64,000 nucleotides of DNA from Bradyrhizobium sp. CB82 (lineage in GTDB: Bacteria; Pseudomonadota; Alphaproteobacteria; Rhizobiales; Xanthobacteraceae), in the NCBI RefSeq assembly GCF_029714405.1, contig NZ_CP121651.1, forward strand, positions 124,001 through 188,000, written 5' to 3'. The first letter of the stretch is position 1. Each line of letters begins with the position of its first letter. The notes under the pieces were generated by a model. That model did no database searches. It saw nothing but the letters and a program-made list of their open reading frames with translations, and was not told the DNA's origin. A program made the position numbers and the translations under genes. Shown here piece after piece: positions 48,075-55,127 of the stretch.

Positions 48075-48200
48075 ATGCCGGCAGCGATCATTGGCTACAT
48101 TCGCGTTTCAACCGACAAGCAGGGCAAAAGCGGGCTCGGCCTTGAACCGCAGCGCGAGGTCATTGCGCGCTTTGCCGCTGCCGGGTCTCTAGCGAGGGTT
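48075..48200 (+). pseudogene. Serine recombinase, N-terminal fragment
   Basis: Starts MPAAIIGYIRVSTDKQGKSG with the catalytic Ser of resolvases in YIRVS, then LEPQREVIARFAAAG. Homology is lost at about 48200. The rest of the gene reappears at 48985-49480 on the same strand. Confidence 0.8.
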
Positions 48201-48304
48201 AGCCTCAGACCGACTAGGCGTGTTGCGTTGTGGCTCCGGTCGCCGGTTCATGACGAGCTCTGGTAAAACCCGTCTCAAGGACCGATGAACGGTCAAATTC
48301 TGCA

Positions 48305-48985
48305 GCTACTTTCCGTTCAATGCCAAGCTTTGCCTCAACGGGCATGAATAGGCCGAGCGTCAGCTTGCATGGAAAGGCATTGCCTTCGAGGCCCTCGACA
48401 ACTGCACCTTGAAGTGTACCAATCCCAAGCGGCTGCAGGCAATTTGGGACGGGCTTCCCGCAGCCATGACCGATGCATTGCTACGCAAATGGCTACGGCT
48501 GCGAGGGCCCTCTTTCGCACCCGGGTGGTCACGCAGGATGTCACCCAATGAGCGAGGTCGAGCGGCTCAGCCACGATTGCATCCTCAGCGAAGATACTTT
48601 GCAAGCCAACAACCGACCGGTGACAGCTGGTCGCCAGCGCGCGTCCGGCCTGCGTTTTGCCGACCCAGGCGTGCAACTAGGCCCTCATCTTGTTTCGACA
48701 GCTCCCGCAAGACTTCCAAGCTGCCGATCTGCGCCAGCATCTTGCGGCCTTGTCCGGCCGCGATCCCACGACGATCACCACCGGCGCTATGACCTACCAA
48801 CTGCGACGGCTTCGCCTCAACGGCTTGATTGCGCCGCCCAACAACTTCCGATATTGCGTCACCGATCTCGGCTGCCGCGTTGCACTCTTCTTTACGCGAA
48901 CATCAACCGCCTTCTGCGACCTGGCCTCGCCGCCGCACTGCCAGCGCTGCGAGCCATTGCTAGCCCCCCTGAGAAATGCCCTCGA
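48305..48985 (+). pseudogene. Winged-helix-type protein, multiply broken
   Basis: Fragments in several frames: RQLAWKGIAFEALDNCTLKC, NPKRLQAIWDGLPAAMTDAL, LRKWLR, and RQLPQDFQAADLRQHLAALS with YQLRRLRLNGLIAPPNNF and VALFFTR. The last pieces read as a winged helix. They look like one protein type of about 400 residues, which I recognise only as a pattern seen near mobile DNA. They lie inside the split serine recombinase. Confidence 0.45.
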
Positions 48986-49480
48986 CCGGCTGGTGAGTTT
49001 ATTGAGGTCGAGACCGGCAAAGGCGCCGACGCCCTGGACAAGCGCACGCAGCTCGCCGCTGCGCTTCGTAAAGCCAAGCAACTTCGGCGCCCATATCGCC
49101 GTGTCGAAGCTCGACCGCCTGAACCGCGATGTTCACTTCATTTCGGGCCCGATGACCAAGCTCGTCCCGTTCATCGTCGCGCAACTCGGCCGCAACGACA
49201 TCTATGCGGCGCTGGCCGAGAAAGAGCGCGCGATGATCTCGGAAACGCACGAGGAATGCGCTTGCCAAGGCCAAGCAACGCGGCATCGTTCTTGGCAACC
49301 CAAATGTCGGCAAGATGAACACCGAAGCCGCTGCGGCTCGCGACGCCAAGCTAAAGGCCTGTCCTCGAGGCGATGCCCAATCGCGAAATTGCTGAGCGGC
49401 TGACCAGCCGCAACATTCCGACGCCGCGTGGCGGTGATGCCTGGAATGCGATGTCAGTCATGCGCGCTATGAAGTGGCTG
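48985..49480 (+). pseudogene. Serine recombinase, C-terminal part, frameshifted
   Basis: In changing frames it reads FIEVETGKGADALDKRTQLA, then HIAVSKLDRLNRDVHFISG with the Arg-containing active-site helix, IYAALAEKERAMISE, ALAKAKQRGIVLGNPNVGK and EIAERLTSRNIPTPRGGDAW. With 48075-48200 this is one resolvase/invertase gene of about 220 residues, split and decayed. Confidence 0.75.
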
Positions 49481-49643
49481 TGCATCCGCGCTGTACAACG
49501 AGGCTCAACACCGCGAGTCGCAGCGCGCCTGAGCATACAACATTTAGGAGAGGCGTCGGCGGCTTTCAACCACCCGCCCGCAGCTCTGTCTCAAAGAAAC
49601 GCATGGGCAGGCTTCTCTGCGGCTCCTGCGGGCCTGGGCCCAC

Positions 49644-49657
49644 GTGATTTCTCTCAC
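49644..49657 (+). promoter_or_regulatory. CRP/FNR-like box of array peptide A1
   Basis: GTGATTTCTCTCAC followed by AGATAAAAAATCC and, further on, GAGCCAGATGTTGTTCAC. 101 bp before the start at 49759. Confidence 0.6.
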
Positions 49658-49758
49658 AGATAAAAAATCCGTCCTCAGGCATCTACACGAGCAGTGAGGC
49701 ACTGGCTTGCTTTGAGCCAGATGTTGTTCACAAGCAAACCTCTTTGTAGGAAATCATC

Positions 49759-49971
49759 ATGATTCGCGAACTTATCGATACGGAACTCGAGGTGGTGGCT
49801 GGCGGGTTCGGTGACGTCAACACCCTTATCAGCACGATCGTTTCGCATTCGGGCAACTCTGCCTCCGGCCTCCTCAACTACCAGCCGCAGACTGCTACTG
49901 CGAACAGCGTGTTTGGTCCGGCTACCGCTGTTAACGCTGGTGGGCCTCAGGTTATTTCGAACACGTTCTAA
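49759..49971 (+). CDS. Double-glycine-leader peptide precursor A1
   Basis: A 70-residue precursor. The leader MIRELIDTELEVVAGG (Gly15-Gly16) fits C39 cleavage. The 54-residue core begins FGDVNTLISTIVSHSGNS and ends PQVISNTF. It has no Cys and almost no charge, and is rich in Asn, Ser, Thr, Ala and Gly. AGGAAA precedes the ATG. Identical in protein to the copy at 52705. A hairpin terminator follows. No modification enzyme is adjacent, so it may be secreted unmodified through the exporter at 55-61 kb. Confidence 0.8.
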   Translation: MIRELIDTELEVVAGGFGDVNTLISTIVSHSGNSASGLLNYQPQTATANSVFGPATAVNAGGPQVISNTF

Positions 49972-49981
49972 ATCGGGAATG

Positions 49982-50028
49982 CCCGCACTCTCCACGGCTA
50001 GTCCCGTGGGGGGTGCGGGTTTGTCTTT
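49982..50028 (+). terminator. Terminator of A1
   Basis: CCCGCACTCTCCACGG pairs with the CCGTGG...GTGCGGG arm around CTAGT, followed by TTTGTCTTT. Confidence 0.75.
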
Positions 50029-50342
50029 CGGGGCCTCGACCGGCTCCCACAATGCGACCTGCCCGTCAGCAGGTCTACAACCCGCGATATCCCCGCACCT
50101 CTCTCTGGCCAATGAAGGCGGCAACCGCTCTAAGGCGGATCTAGATCGCTTCGGCATCAGCCTTCATCGGCCATGGCTGCGATCCCAACTGGATGTTGAT
50201 GTGCGCGTTGTGGCAGTCGCAGCGCGCCTGAGCATACACCATTCAGGAGAGGCGTCGGCGGCTTTCAATCACCCGCCCGCAGCTCTGTCTCAAAGAAACG
50301 CATGGGCAGGCGTCTCTGCGGCTCCTGCGGGCCTGGGCCCAC

Positions 50343-50356
50343 GTGATTTCTCTCAC
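50343..50356 (+). promoter_or_regulatory. CRP/FNR-like box of array peptide A2
   Basis: GTGATTTCTCTCAC with the same following AGATAAAAAATCC and GAGCCAGATGTTGTTCAC blocks; 104 bp before the start at 50461. Confidence 0.6.
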
Positions 50357-50460
50357 AGATAAAAAATCCGTCCTCAGGCATCTACACGAGCAGTGAGGCA
50401 CTGGTTTGCTTTGAGCCAGATGTTGTTCACATGCAAAACCTCTTAGGAAAGTAAATCATC

Positions 50461-50673
50461 ATGATTCGCGAACTTATCGATACGGAACTCGAGGTGGTGG
50501 CTGGCGGGTTCGGTGACGTCAACACCCTTATCAGCACGATCGTTTCGCATTCGGGCAACTCTGCCTCCGGCCTCCTCAACTACCAGCCGCAGACTGCTAC
50601 CGCGAACAGCGTGTTTGGTCCGGCTACCGCTGTTAACGCTGGTGGGCCTCAGGTTATTGCGAACACGTTCTAA
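50461..50673 (+). CDS. Double-glycine-leader peptide precursor A2
   Basis: A 70-residue precursor identical to A1 except Ala for Ser near the end (IANTF). It shows the same leader, core and upstream module. Differences from A1 in its ribosome-site region (CTTAGGAAAGTAAATC) may alter its translation. A terminator follows at 50712-50758. Confidence 0.8.
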   Translation: MIRELIDTELEVVAGGFGDVNTLISTIVSHSGNSASGLLNYQPQTATANSVFGPATAVNAGGPQVIANTF

Positions 50674-50711
50674 ATCGGGAATGCCCGCACTCTCCACGGG
50701 CATCGGGAATG

Positions 50712-50758
50712 CCCGCACTCTCCACGGCTGCTCCCGTGGGGTGTGCGGGTTTGTCTTT
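50712..50758 (+). terminator. Terminator of A2
   Basis: CCCGCACTCTCCACGG pairs with CCGTGGGGTGTGCGGG, then TTTGTCTTT. A partial duplicate of its left arm lies just before (50683-50700). Confidence 0.75.
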
Positions 50759-50784
50759 GCCGGCACGCCTTCTCGCCCTGCCGG

Positions 50785-51075
50785 CGGCGATATCAGTTTC
50801 GGCAATCTCGTCAATTTGGGCGGATCGTCATAGAGCAGAACATTGCGTGCAGGTTGGTGTGGCTGTCGGCAGTAACGCCACCGTTGCGAACTTCGGTGGT
50901 CTTCAGACGACGAACTTCAGCCCCATCGCCTCCGACCCCCTCGACCATCTACCGGGTCCGCAAACGCTGTTAGCGGCACCGCCGCCTGCGCTATTAGGTG
51001 CACCGCCGCACGTTGCGTGAGAAGAAACGTCGCATTAAATTGCGCATGCCCGCACACTCCTCGGCTGCTGCCGAG
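50785..51075 (+). pseudogene. Headless remnant of a type C peptide gene
   Basis: The DNA matches the 3' half of the 47114 gene: frames give ISFGNLVNLGG, IVIEQNI and VGVAVGSNATVANFGGLQTT, ending FSPIA. The leader and start are gone, and the frame shifts at least once. The 3' tail (ATTAAATTGCGCATGCCCGC at about 51034) matches the sequence after the 47114 stop, separated by an insertion. Confidence 0.7.
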
Positions 51076-51158
51076 GGATTCGGATACAAATTCAATCGAG
51101 CGCTTTTTCGGAATGAGCCGGGATCAGCTTGACGTCCGAGAGCCACTGTAGGGCGCCC

Positions 51159-51172
51159 GTGATTTCTCTCAC
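51159..51172 (+). promoter_or_regulatory. CRP/FNR-like box of array peptide B
   Basis: GTGATTTCTCTCAC with the same AGATAAAAAATCC continuation, 102 bp before the start at 51275. Confidence 0.6.
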
Positions 51173-51274
51173 AGATAAAAAATCCGTCCTCAGGCATCAA
51201 CATCAGTCAGTGAAGCACTGGCTCGCTCTGGGCCAGAATGTTGTTCACATGCAACCTCTTTGTAGGAAATCATC

Positions 51275-51478
51275 ATGATTCGCGAACTTATCGATACGGA
51301 ACTCGAGGTGGTGGCTGGCGGGTTGGACTTGAGCGTGCCGTTGGTGAACCTTAGCAACGTCGCCAACACCGCCGTATCGCTGAACCTTAACCCGCAGATT
51401 GCTGTGGTCGGTTTCGCCGGTGGCAACGCTCTCGCTCAGAACTTCGGTGGTCTTCAGGGTATTAAGACAGGCTTGTAA
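51275..51478 (+). CDS. Double-glycine-leader peptide precursor, type B
   Basis: A 67-residue precursor with the leader MIRELIDTELEVVAGG, identical to type A, and a different core. It starts LDLSVPLVNLSNVANTAVSL and ends NALAQNFGGLQGIKTGL. The NFGGLQ motif is shared with type C. The core is hydrophobic, Asn/Val/Leu-rich and Cys-free. A strong terminator follows. Confidence 0.8.
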   Translation: MIRELIDTELEVVAGGLDLSVPLVNLSNVANTAVSLNLNPQIAVVGFAGGNALAQNFGGLQGIKTGL

Positions 51479-51487
51479 AATGCAAAG

Positions 51488-51518
51488 GCCCCCGCCGCCC
51501 CAAAAAGGCAGCGGGGGC
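51488..51518 (+). terminator. Terminator of peptide B
   Basis: GCCCCCGC (51488-51495) pairs with GCGGGGGC (51511-51518), extended by a GCC/GGC arm, then AATAATTG. Confidence 0.7.
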
Positions 51519-51602
51519 AATAATTGAAAAAGTGGATACCGGTTTCCTTTAGAGCATGATGTGTCGGAATCGCCATCATGCTCTAGCTGGCTGTTGAAGA
51601 AC

Positions 51603-51947
51603 TCAGCCGCGTTCGCAAACGAATGCTGAATCGTCGCCATTGTGGATGTAGAAGTGGCCGACGAGCCTTCCCGCAGTGCCGATCATAGCCCATCCGCGAC
51701 CGCACGACGGATCATTCTCGTCGTGCCCTTCCCACGAGAACTCGGCGCAGGCCGATCCGTCGCGGGTGCCGTAGCGCACGTCCAGGAAGCCCTTGAGAGC
51801 CCCAAAGGCGATTTCGCCATCGGACTTGCCCTGGAAGGTGAGATGCGCCTCTTCGACAAGATCAAGGAAGTCGCTGTCCCAGACGTCCATCTCGACGATG
51901 CGCCAGCGGCCGACAAAGGCCTTGGCGAAGCCGGGCACCTTGGCCAT
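51603..51947 (-). CDS. Hypothetical protein coupled to the IS5 transposase
   Basis: A 114-residue protein starting MAKVPGFAKAFVGRWRIVEM. Its ATG overlaps the transposase stop in TGATG, so it may be translated by coupling. It is a compact beta-rich protein (DSDFLDLVEEAHLTFQGK, FLDVRYGTRDGSACAEFSWE, VGHFYIHNGDDSAFVCE). Function unknown; it could be a passenger gene of the IS or a host gene fused by the insertion. Confidence 0.65.
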   Translation of the reverse strand: MAKVPGFAKAFVGRWRIVEMDVWDSDFLDLVEEAHLTFQGKSDGEIAFGALKGFLDVRYGTRDGSACAEFSWEGHDENDPSCGRGWAMIGTAGRLVGHFYIHNGDDSAFVCERG

Positions 51948-52565
51948 CAGCCGGTCTCCGCGATCAGCTTCGGTAGCCGCACCAGATTGTAGGCGGCGGC
52001 AGCTAAGGTAAAGGCCCATGCGACGCGCTCACGGCCACGGAAGCTGGTCTTCTCTTGCCCGGCGACCGTCTTGATCCAGCCGAATGCCTCCTCGATGCGC
52101 TTACGGATGCGCTGACTGACGGCATAGCCGCCGTGCCGGGTCGTTCGTCCGTCAATCGCGGAACTACGGCCGCTGTTGTTCTGTGCAACATGCGGCGTCA
52201 CGTTCATCGAGCGCAGTTCGTTGACGAAGTCTTCTGCATCGTAGGCTTTGTCGGCGCCAAGCGTGATCGCTGTCGGTCGGTCGGCGCGCGGCTCGATCAT
52301 GTGCAGCGCGGCTACCCGTTCGGCATGCCCGTCGGCCTGCGTCAGGCAGGCGTCGACCAGCAGGCCGTGGCGGTTCTCCATCAGCCCGTGCCCGATGAAG
52401 CACAGCTTCGTCTCCTTGCCTTTGCCCTTGCGGTAGTGCCTGGCGTCCGGATCGGTGGTCGAAGCATGGGTGTCGTTCGAGCGTTTCTGGCCATGGAAGT
52501 CCGCTTCGGCATTGCGCCCGCCGCCGGGCGCCGGCGGCTCGCCGGAGCCGTCCTTCGGCTTGACA
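51947..52565 (-). pseudogene. IS5-family transposase, N-terminally truncated
   Basis: The C-terminal two thirds of a DDE transposase: SNDTHASTTDPDARHYRKGK, LCFIGHGLMENRHGLLVDAC, ITLGADKAYDAEDFVNELRS with the second Asp, and RIRKRIEEAFGWIKTVAGQE with the Glu. The upstream part is cut at 52566, where the copied peptide block begins, so the duplication destroyed the gene. The frame remains open beyond that only by chance. Confidence 0.85.
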
Positions 52566-52589
52566 CGGCTCCTGCGGGCCTGGGCCCAC

Positions 52590-52603
52590 GTGATTTCTCT
52601 CAC
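52590..52603 (+). promoter_or_regulatory. CRP/FNR-like box of array peptide A1'
   Basis: GTGATTTCTCTCAC, copy of 49644-49657, with the same downstream blocks. Confidence 0.6.
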
Positions 52604-52704
52604 AGATAAAAAATCCGTCCTCAGGCATCTACACGAGCAGTGAGGCACTGGCTTGCTTTGAGCCAGATGTTGTTCACAAGCAAACCTCTTTGTAGGAAAT
52701 CATC

Positions 52705-52917
52705 ATGATTCGCGAACTTATCGATACGGAACTCGAGGTGGTGGCTGGCGGGTTCGGTGACGTCAACACCCTTATCAGCACGATCGTTTCGCATTCGGGC
52801 AACTCTGCCTCCGGCCTCCTCAACTACCAGCCGCAGACTGCTACTGCGAACAGCGTGTTTGGTCCGGCTACCGCTGTTAACGCTGGTGGGCCTCAGGTTA
52901 TTTCGAACACGTTCTAA
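52705..52917 (+). CDS. Double-glycine-leader peptide precursor A1' (copy)
   Basis: A 70-residue precursor identical in protein to A1 at 49759, within the duplicated block. It carries its own copy of the upstream module and terminator, so it should be expressed independently. Confidence 0.8.
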   Translation: MIRELIDTELEVVAGGFGDVNTLISTIVSHSGNSASGLLNYQPQTATANSVFGPATAVNAGGPQVISNTF

Positions 52918-52927
52918 ATCGGGAATG

Positions 52928-52974
52928 CCCGCACTCTCCACGGCTAGTCCCGTGGGGGGTGCGGGTTTGTCTTT
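52928..52974 (+). terminator. Terminator of A1'
   Basis: Copy of 49982-50028. Confidence 0.75.
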
Positions 52975-53288
52975 CGGGGCCTCGACCGGCTCCCACAATG
53001 CGACCTGCCCGTCAGCAGGTCTACAACCCGCGATATCCCCGCACCTCTCTCTGGCCAATGAAGGCGGCAACCGCTCTAAGGCGGATCTAGATCGCTTCGG
53101 CATCAGCCTTCATCGGCCATGGCTGCGATCCCAACTGGATGTTGATGTGCGCGTTGTGGCAGTCGCAGCGCGCCTGAGCATACACCATTCAGGAGAGGCG
53201 TCGGCGGCTTTCAATCACCCGCCCGCAGCTCTGTCTCAAAGAAACGCATGGGCAGGCGTCTCTGCGGCTCCTGCGGGCCTGGGCCCAC

Positions 53289-53302
53289 GTGATTTCTCTC
53301 AC
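53289..53302 (+). promoter_or_regulatory. CRP/FNR-like box of array peptide A2'
   Basis: GTGATTTCTCTCAC, copy of 50343-50356. Confidence 0.6.
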
Positions 53303-53406
53303 AGATAAAAAATCCGTCCTCAGGCATCTACACGAGCAGTGAGGCACTGGTTTGCTTTGAGCCAGATGTTGTTCACATGCAAAACCTCTTAGGAAAGTAA
53401 ATCATC

Positions 53407-53619
53407 ATGATTCGCGAACTTATCGATACGGAACTCGAGGTGGTGGCTGGCGGGTTCGGTGACGTCAACACCCTTATCAGCACGATCGTTTCGCATTCGG
53501 GCAACTCTGCCTCCGGCCTCCTCAACTACCAGCCGCAGACTGCTACCGCGAACAGCGTGTTTGGTCCGGCTACCGCTGTTAACGCTGGTGGGCCTCAGGT
53601 TATTGCGAACACGTTCTAA
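53407..53619 (+). CDS. Double-glycine-leader peptide precursor A2' (copy)
   Basis: A 70-residue precursor identical in protein to A2 at 50461. One base differs just after the stop codon. The following hairpin (53658-53695) lacks the T-run of A2 because the duplication ends there. Transcription may continue into the next gene at 53722. Confidence 0.8.
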   Translation: MIRELIDTELEVVAGGFGDVNTLISTIVSHSGNSASGLLNYQPQTATANSVFGPATAVNAGGPQVIANTF

Positions 53620-53721
53620 ATCGAGAATGCCCGCACTCTCCACGGGCATCGGGAATGCCCGCACTCTCCACGGCTGCTCCCGTGGGGTGTGCGGGTTAAC
53701 TCATCTCAATCGAGGAGTCTC

Positions 53722-53949
53722 ATGGACACAGGCACCCCTGGTACCGCGAGCGTTGGATCTGGCAGGGCCGCACGATGCGCAGTTTGTGACGGCAAGTTTG
53801 GACTCGTCCGGCACTACTCGTGGCGAACCCCTCTCTGTTCCAAGAAGTGCGTCGATCGCTTCAGAGCTCGCCGGGCAAGTGATCGTAATTGGCTAACCTG
53901 GCTTCGAATCGCTTTAGGCCAGGCGCCAGAGAACCGAGCGAGGGCTTGA
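53722..53949 (+). CDS. Small zinc-ribbon-like protein
   Basis: A 75-residue protein starting MDTGTPGTASVGSG. The pairs CAVC and CSKKC (in SWRTPLCSKKCVDRFRAR) look like a treble-clef/zinc-ribbon site. GAGGAG lies about 6 bases upstream. Its stop overlaps the next start in TGATG. A family of this form is frequent in Bradyrhizobium. Function unknown. Confidence 0.75.
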   Translation: MDTGTPGTASVGSGRAARCAVCDGKFGLVRHYSWRTPLCSKKCVDRFRARRASDRNWLTWLRIALGQAPENRARA

Positions 53950-54161
53950 TGACTTCCCAGATTTCACAACGAGGCAAGGAATACTCAATAATAGCACAGA
54001 GCTTACTCCGCGCTGTCCAAACCATGACCGACCGAGCGATTGCGCGCCAGCTTAAGGCTCTCGCCGACTACGAGCGGCGAGCCAAGAAAGCTTCGCATGC
54101 TGATGCGGCCAAAGCAATTGCGCGAGCGGCCGCCGGTGCTGAACGCGAGTGGCGTACATGA
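53949..54161 (+). CDS. Small helical protein
   Basis: A 70-residue protein starting MTSQISQRGKEYSIIAQSLL, Ala/Arg/Lys-rich and helical (LKALADYERRAKKASHADAA). It is translationally coupled to the zinc-ribbon gene by a TGATG overlap. Function unknown. Confidence 0.7.
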   Translation: MTSQISQRGKEYSIIAQSLLRAVQTMTDRAIARQLKALADYERRAKKASHADAAKAIARAAAGAEREWRT

Positions 54162-55127
54162 CCTAATGGGCAGATTCACAGCCACCCTGCGGAAGAAATG
54201 TTGGGACTTTAAGTCGCGATGGTTTTCCCAACTCAAGACCACTTGGGTGAATACTTGGCCGGTAGGGCGCTTGGGAATCCGAGTCTGATTACGACATTGG
54301 CCTATAGGCGGGTAAAAAAGCCGGCGGGGTTGCGCCGCAACGGCAGCGGGAAGAGCATTCCGTGTCCGGCGCCGTGCGAGGAAACACTACTCGCCGTCAT
54401 GGCAAGCGGGGTGGAGCGCGACGAACTCTCAGAGGCATAGAGTGATGAGCCAGGCCTATGGACATCGGCTGGCGAGCGGTTCCGAGTCGCAAACGCACCC
54501 GCGATCGTACCCGGGTCTTGCATACGCTGATATGGCTGTCTGAAGCTACGATGTGATCGTCCGCCTGAATAAGCGGTTCGATTCAGCAGGAAGATGCTTT
54601 TCTCGTCGCTTTGCGCCTCCGCGATGTTCCCGCGAAATAGTTGGATGATGGCCGATGACCGCCGGTGTGAGCGTTCTCTCCGTGAGCTGAAACGAGAACC
54701 CAGGGCTCTCACGCTCTGGCTTTCTATCAGCCGGCGCTGGACGCGATCGCCGACGCGCCGCGCATTCGCGACCTCAGCTGTAAACCTGAGGCGGGCGTTA
54801 ACGCCGTCACGATCGCTAGCCTCGGGAGCTTTGTGGTACCTTCCTTACCATCCCCCCTAGCTGACCATTTGTTTCTCGACTACGTATGCTCACGGTCGGG
54901 TACATTGCTGAGACCTATGAGGGCATGGTAGAAAAAAAGCGATTTGAGATCGTTTGCGCCTTGCTCGACCCCATCGGGGTCACACAATTTATCTTGGCGT
55001 CCGAGCTCTGGAAGCTACTTTGCAATTGAGTGCTCTCGCAAGAACGCTTTCGTTCGCGACAATCACAGTCGGAGCATTGTGAAGCTGCACATAATGCTTC
55101 AGGATCACCGTCCGCACCGTCGTTAGG
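54162..55127. other. Intergenic stretch between array and export operon
   Basis: About 965 bp with no well-supported gene. A 73-codon frame at 54219-54440 starts MVFPTQDHLGEYL but lacks a clear ribosome site. Other frames are shadows or unsupported. Nothing else stands out. Confidence 0.35.

Larger units (their letters stand above)
49517..50749 (+). repeat. Peptide-gene repeat block, first copy
   Basis: Two tandem units of about 702 bp (starts 49759 and 50461 are 702 bp apart). Positions 49620-50749 are copied at 52566-53695, 2946 bp further on, with one difference noticed (G at about 50680 versus A in the second copy). Confidence 0.85.
52566..53695 (+). repeat. Peptide-gene repeat block, second copy
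   Basis: Direct copy of 49620-50749 at +2946 bp. Its left junction cuts the IS5 transposase. Its right junction is at about 53695, where GTGCGGGTT goes over to AACTCATC instead of TGTCTTTG. Confidence 0.85.

Noticed and set aside
49675..50157. Minus-strand frame across peptide A1, also found at 52621-53103
   Set aside because: Shadow of the peptide gene; the real leader, ribosome site and terminator are on the plus strand.
49811..50362. Long plus-strand frame across peptide A1 (and its copy at 52757-53308)
   Set aside because: It reads the peptide gene in another frame and crosses the terminator and the next promoter module; its conservation is due only to the DNA duplication.
47029..53695. 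CRISPR array
   Set aside because: The repeats are long, unequal and contain genes; there are no short repeats with regular spacers anywhere in the window.
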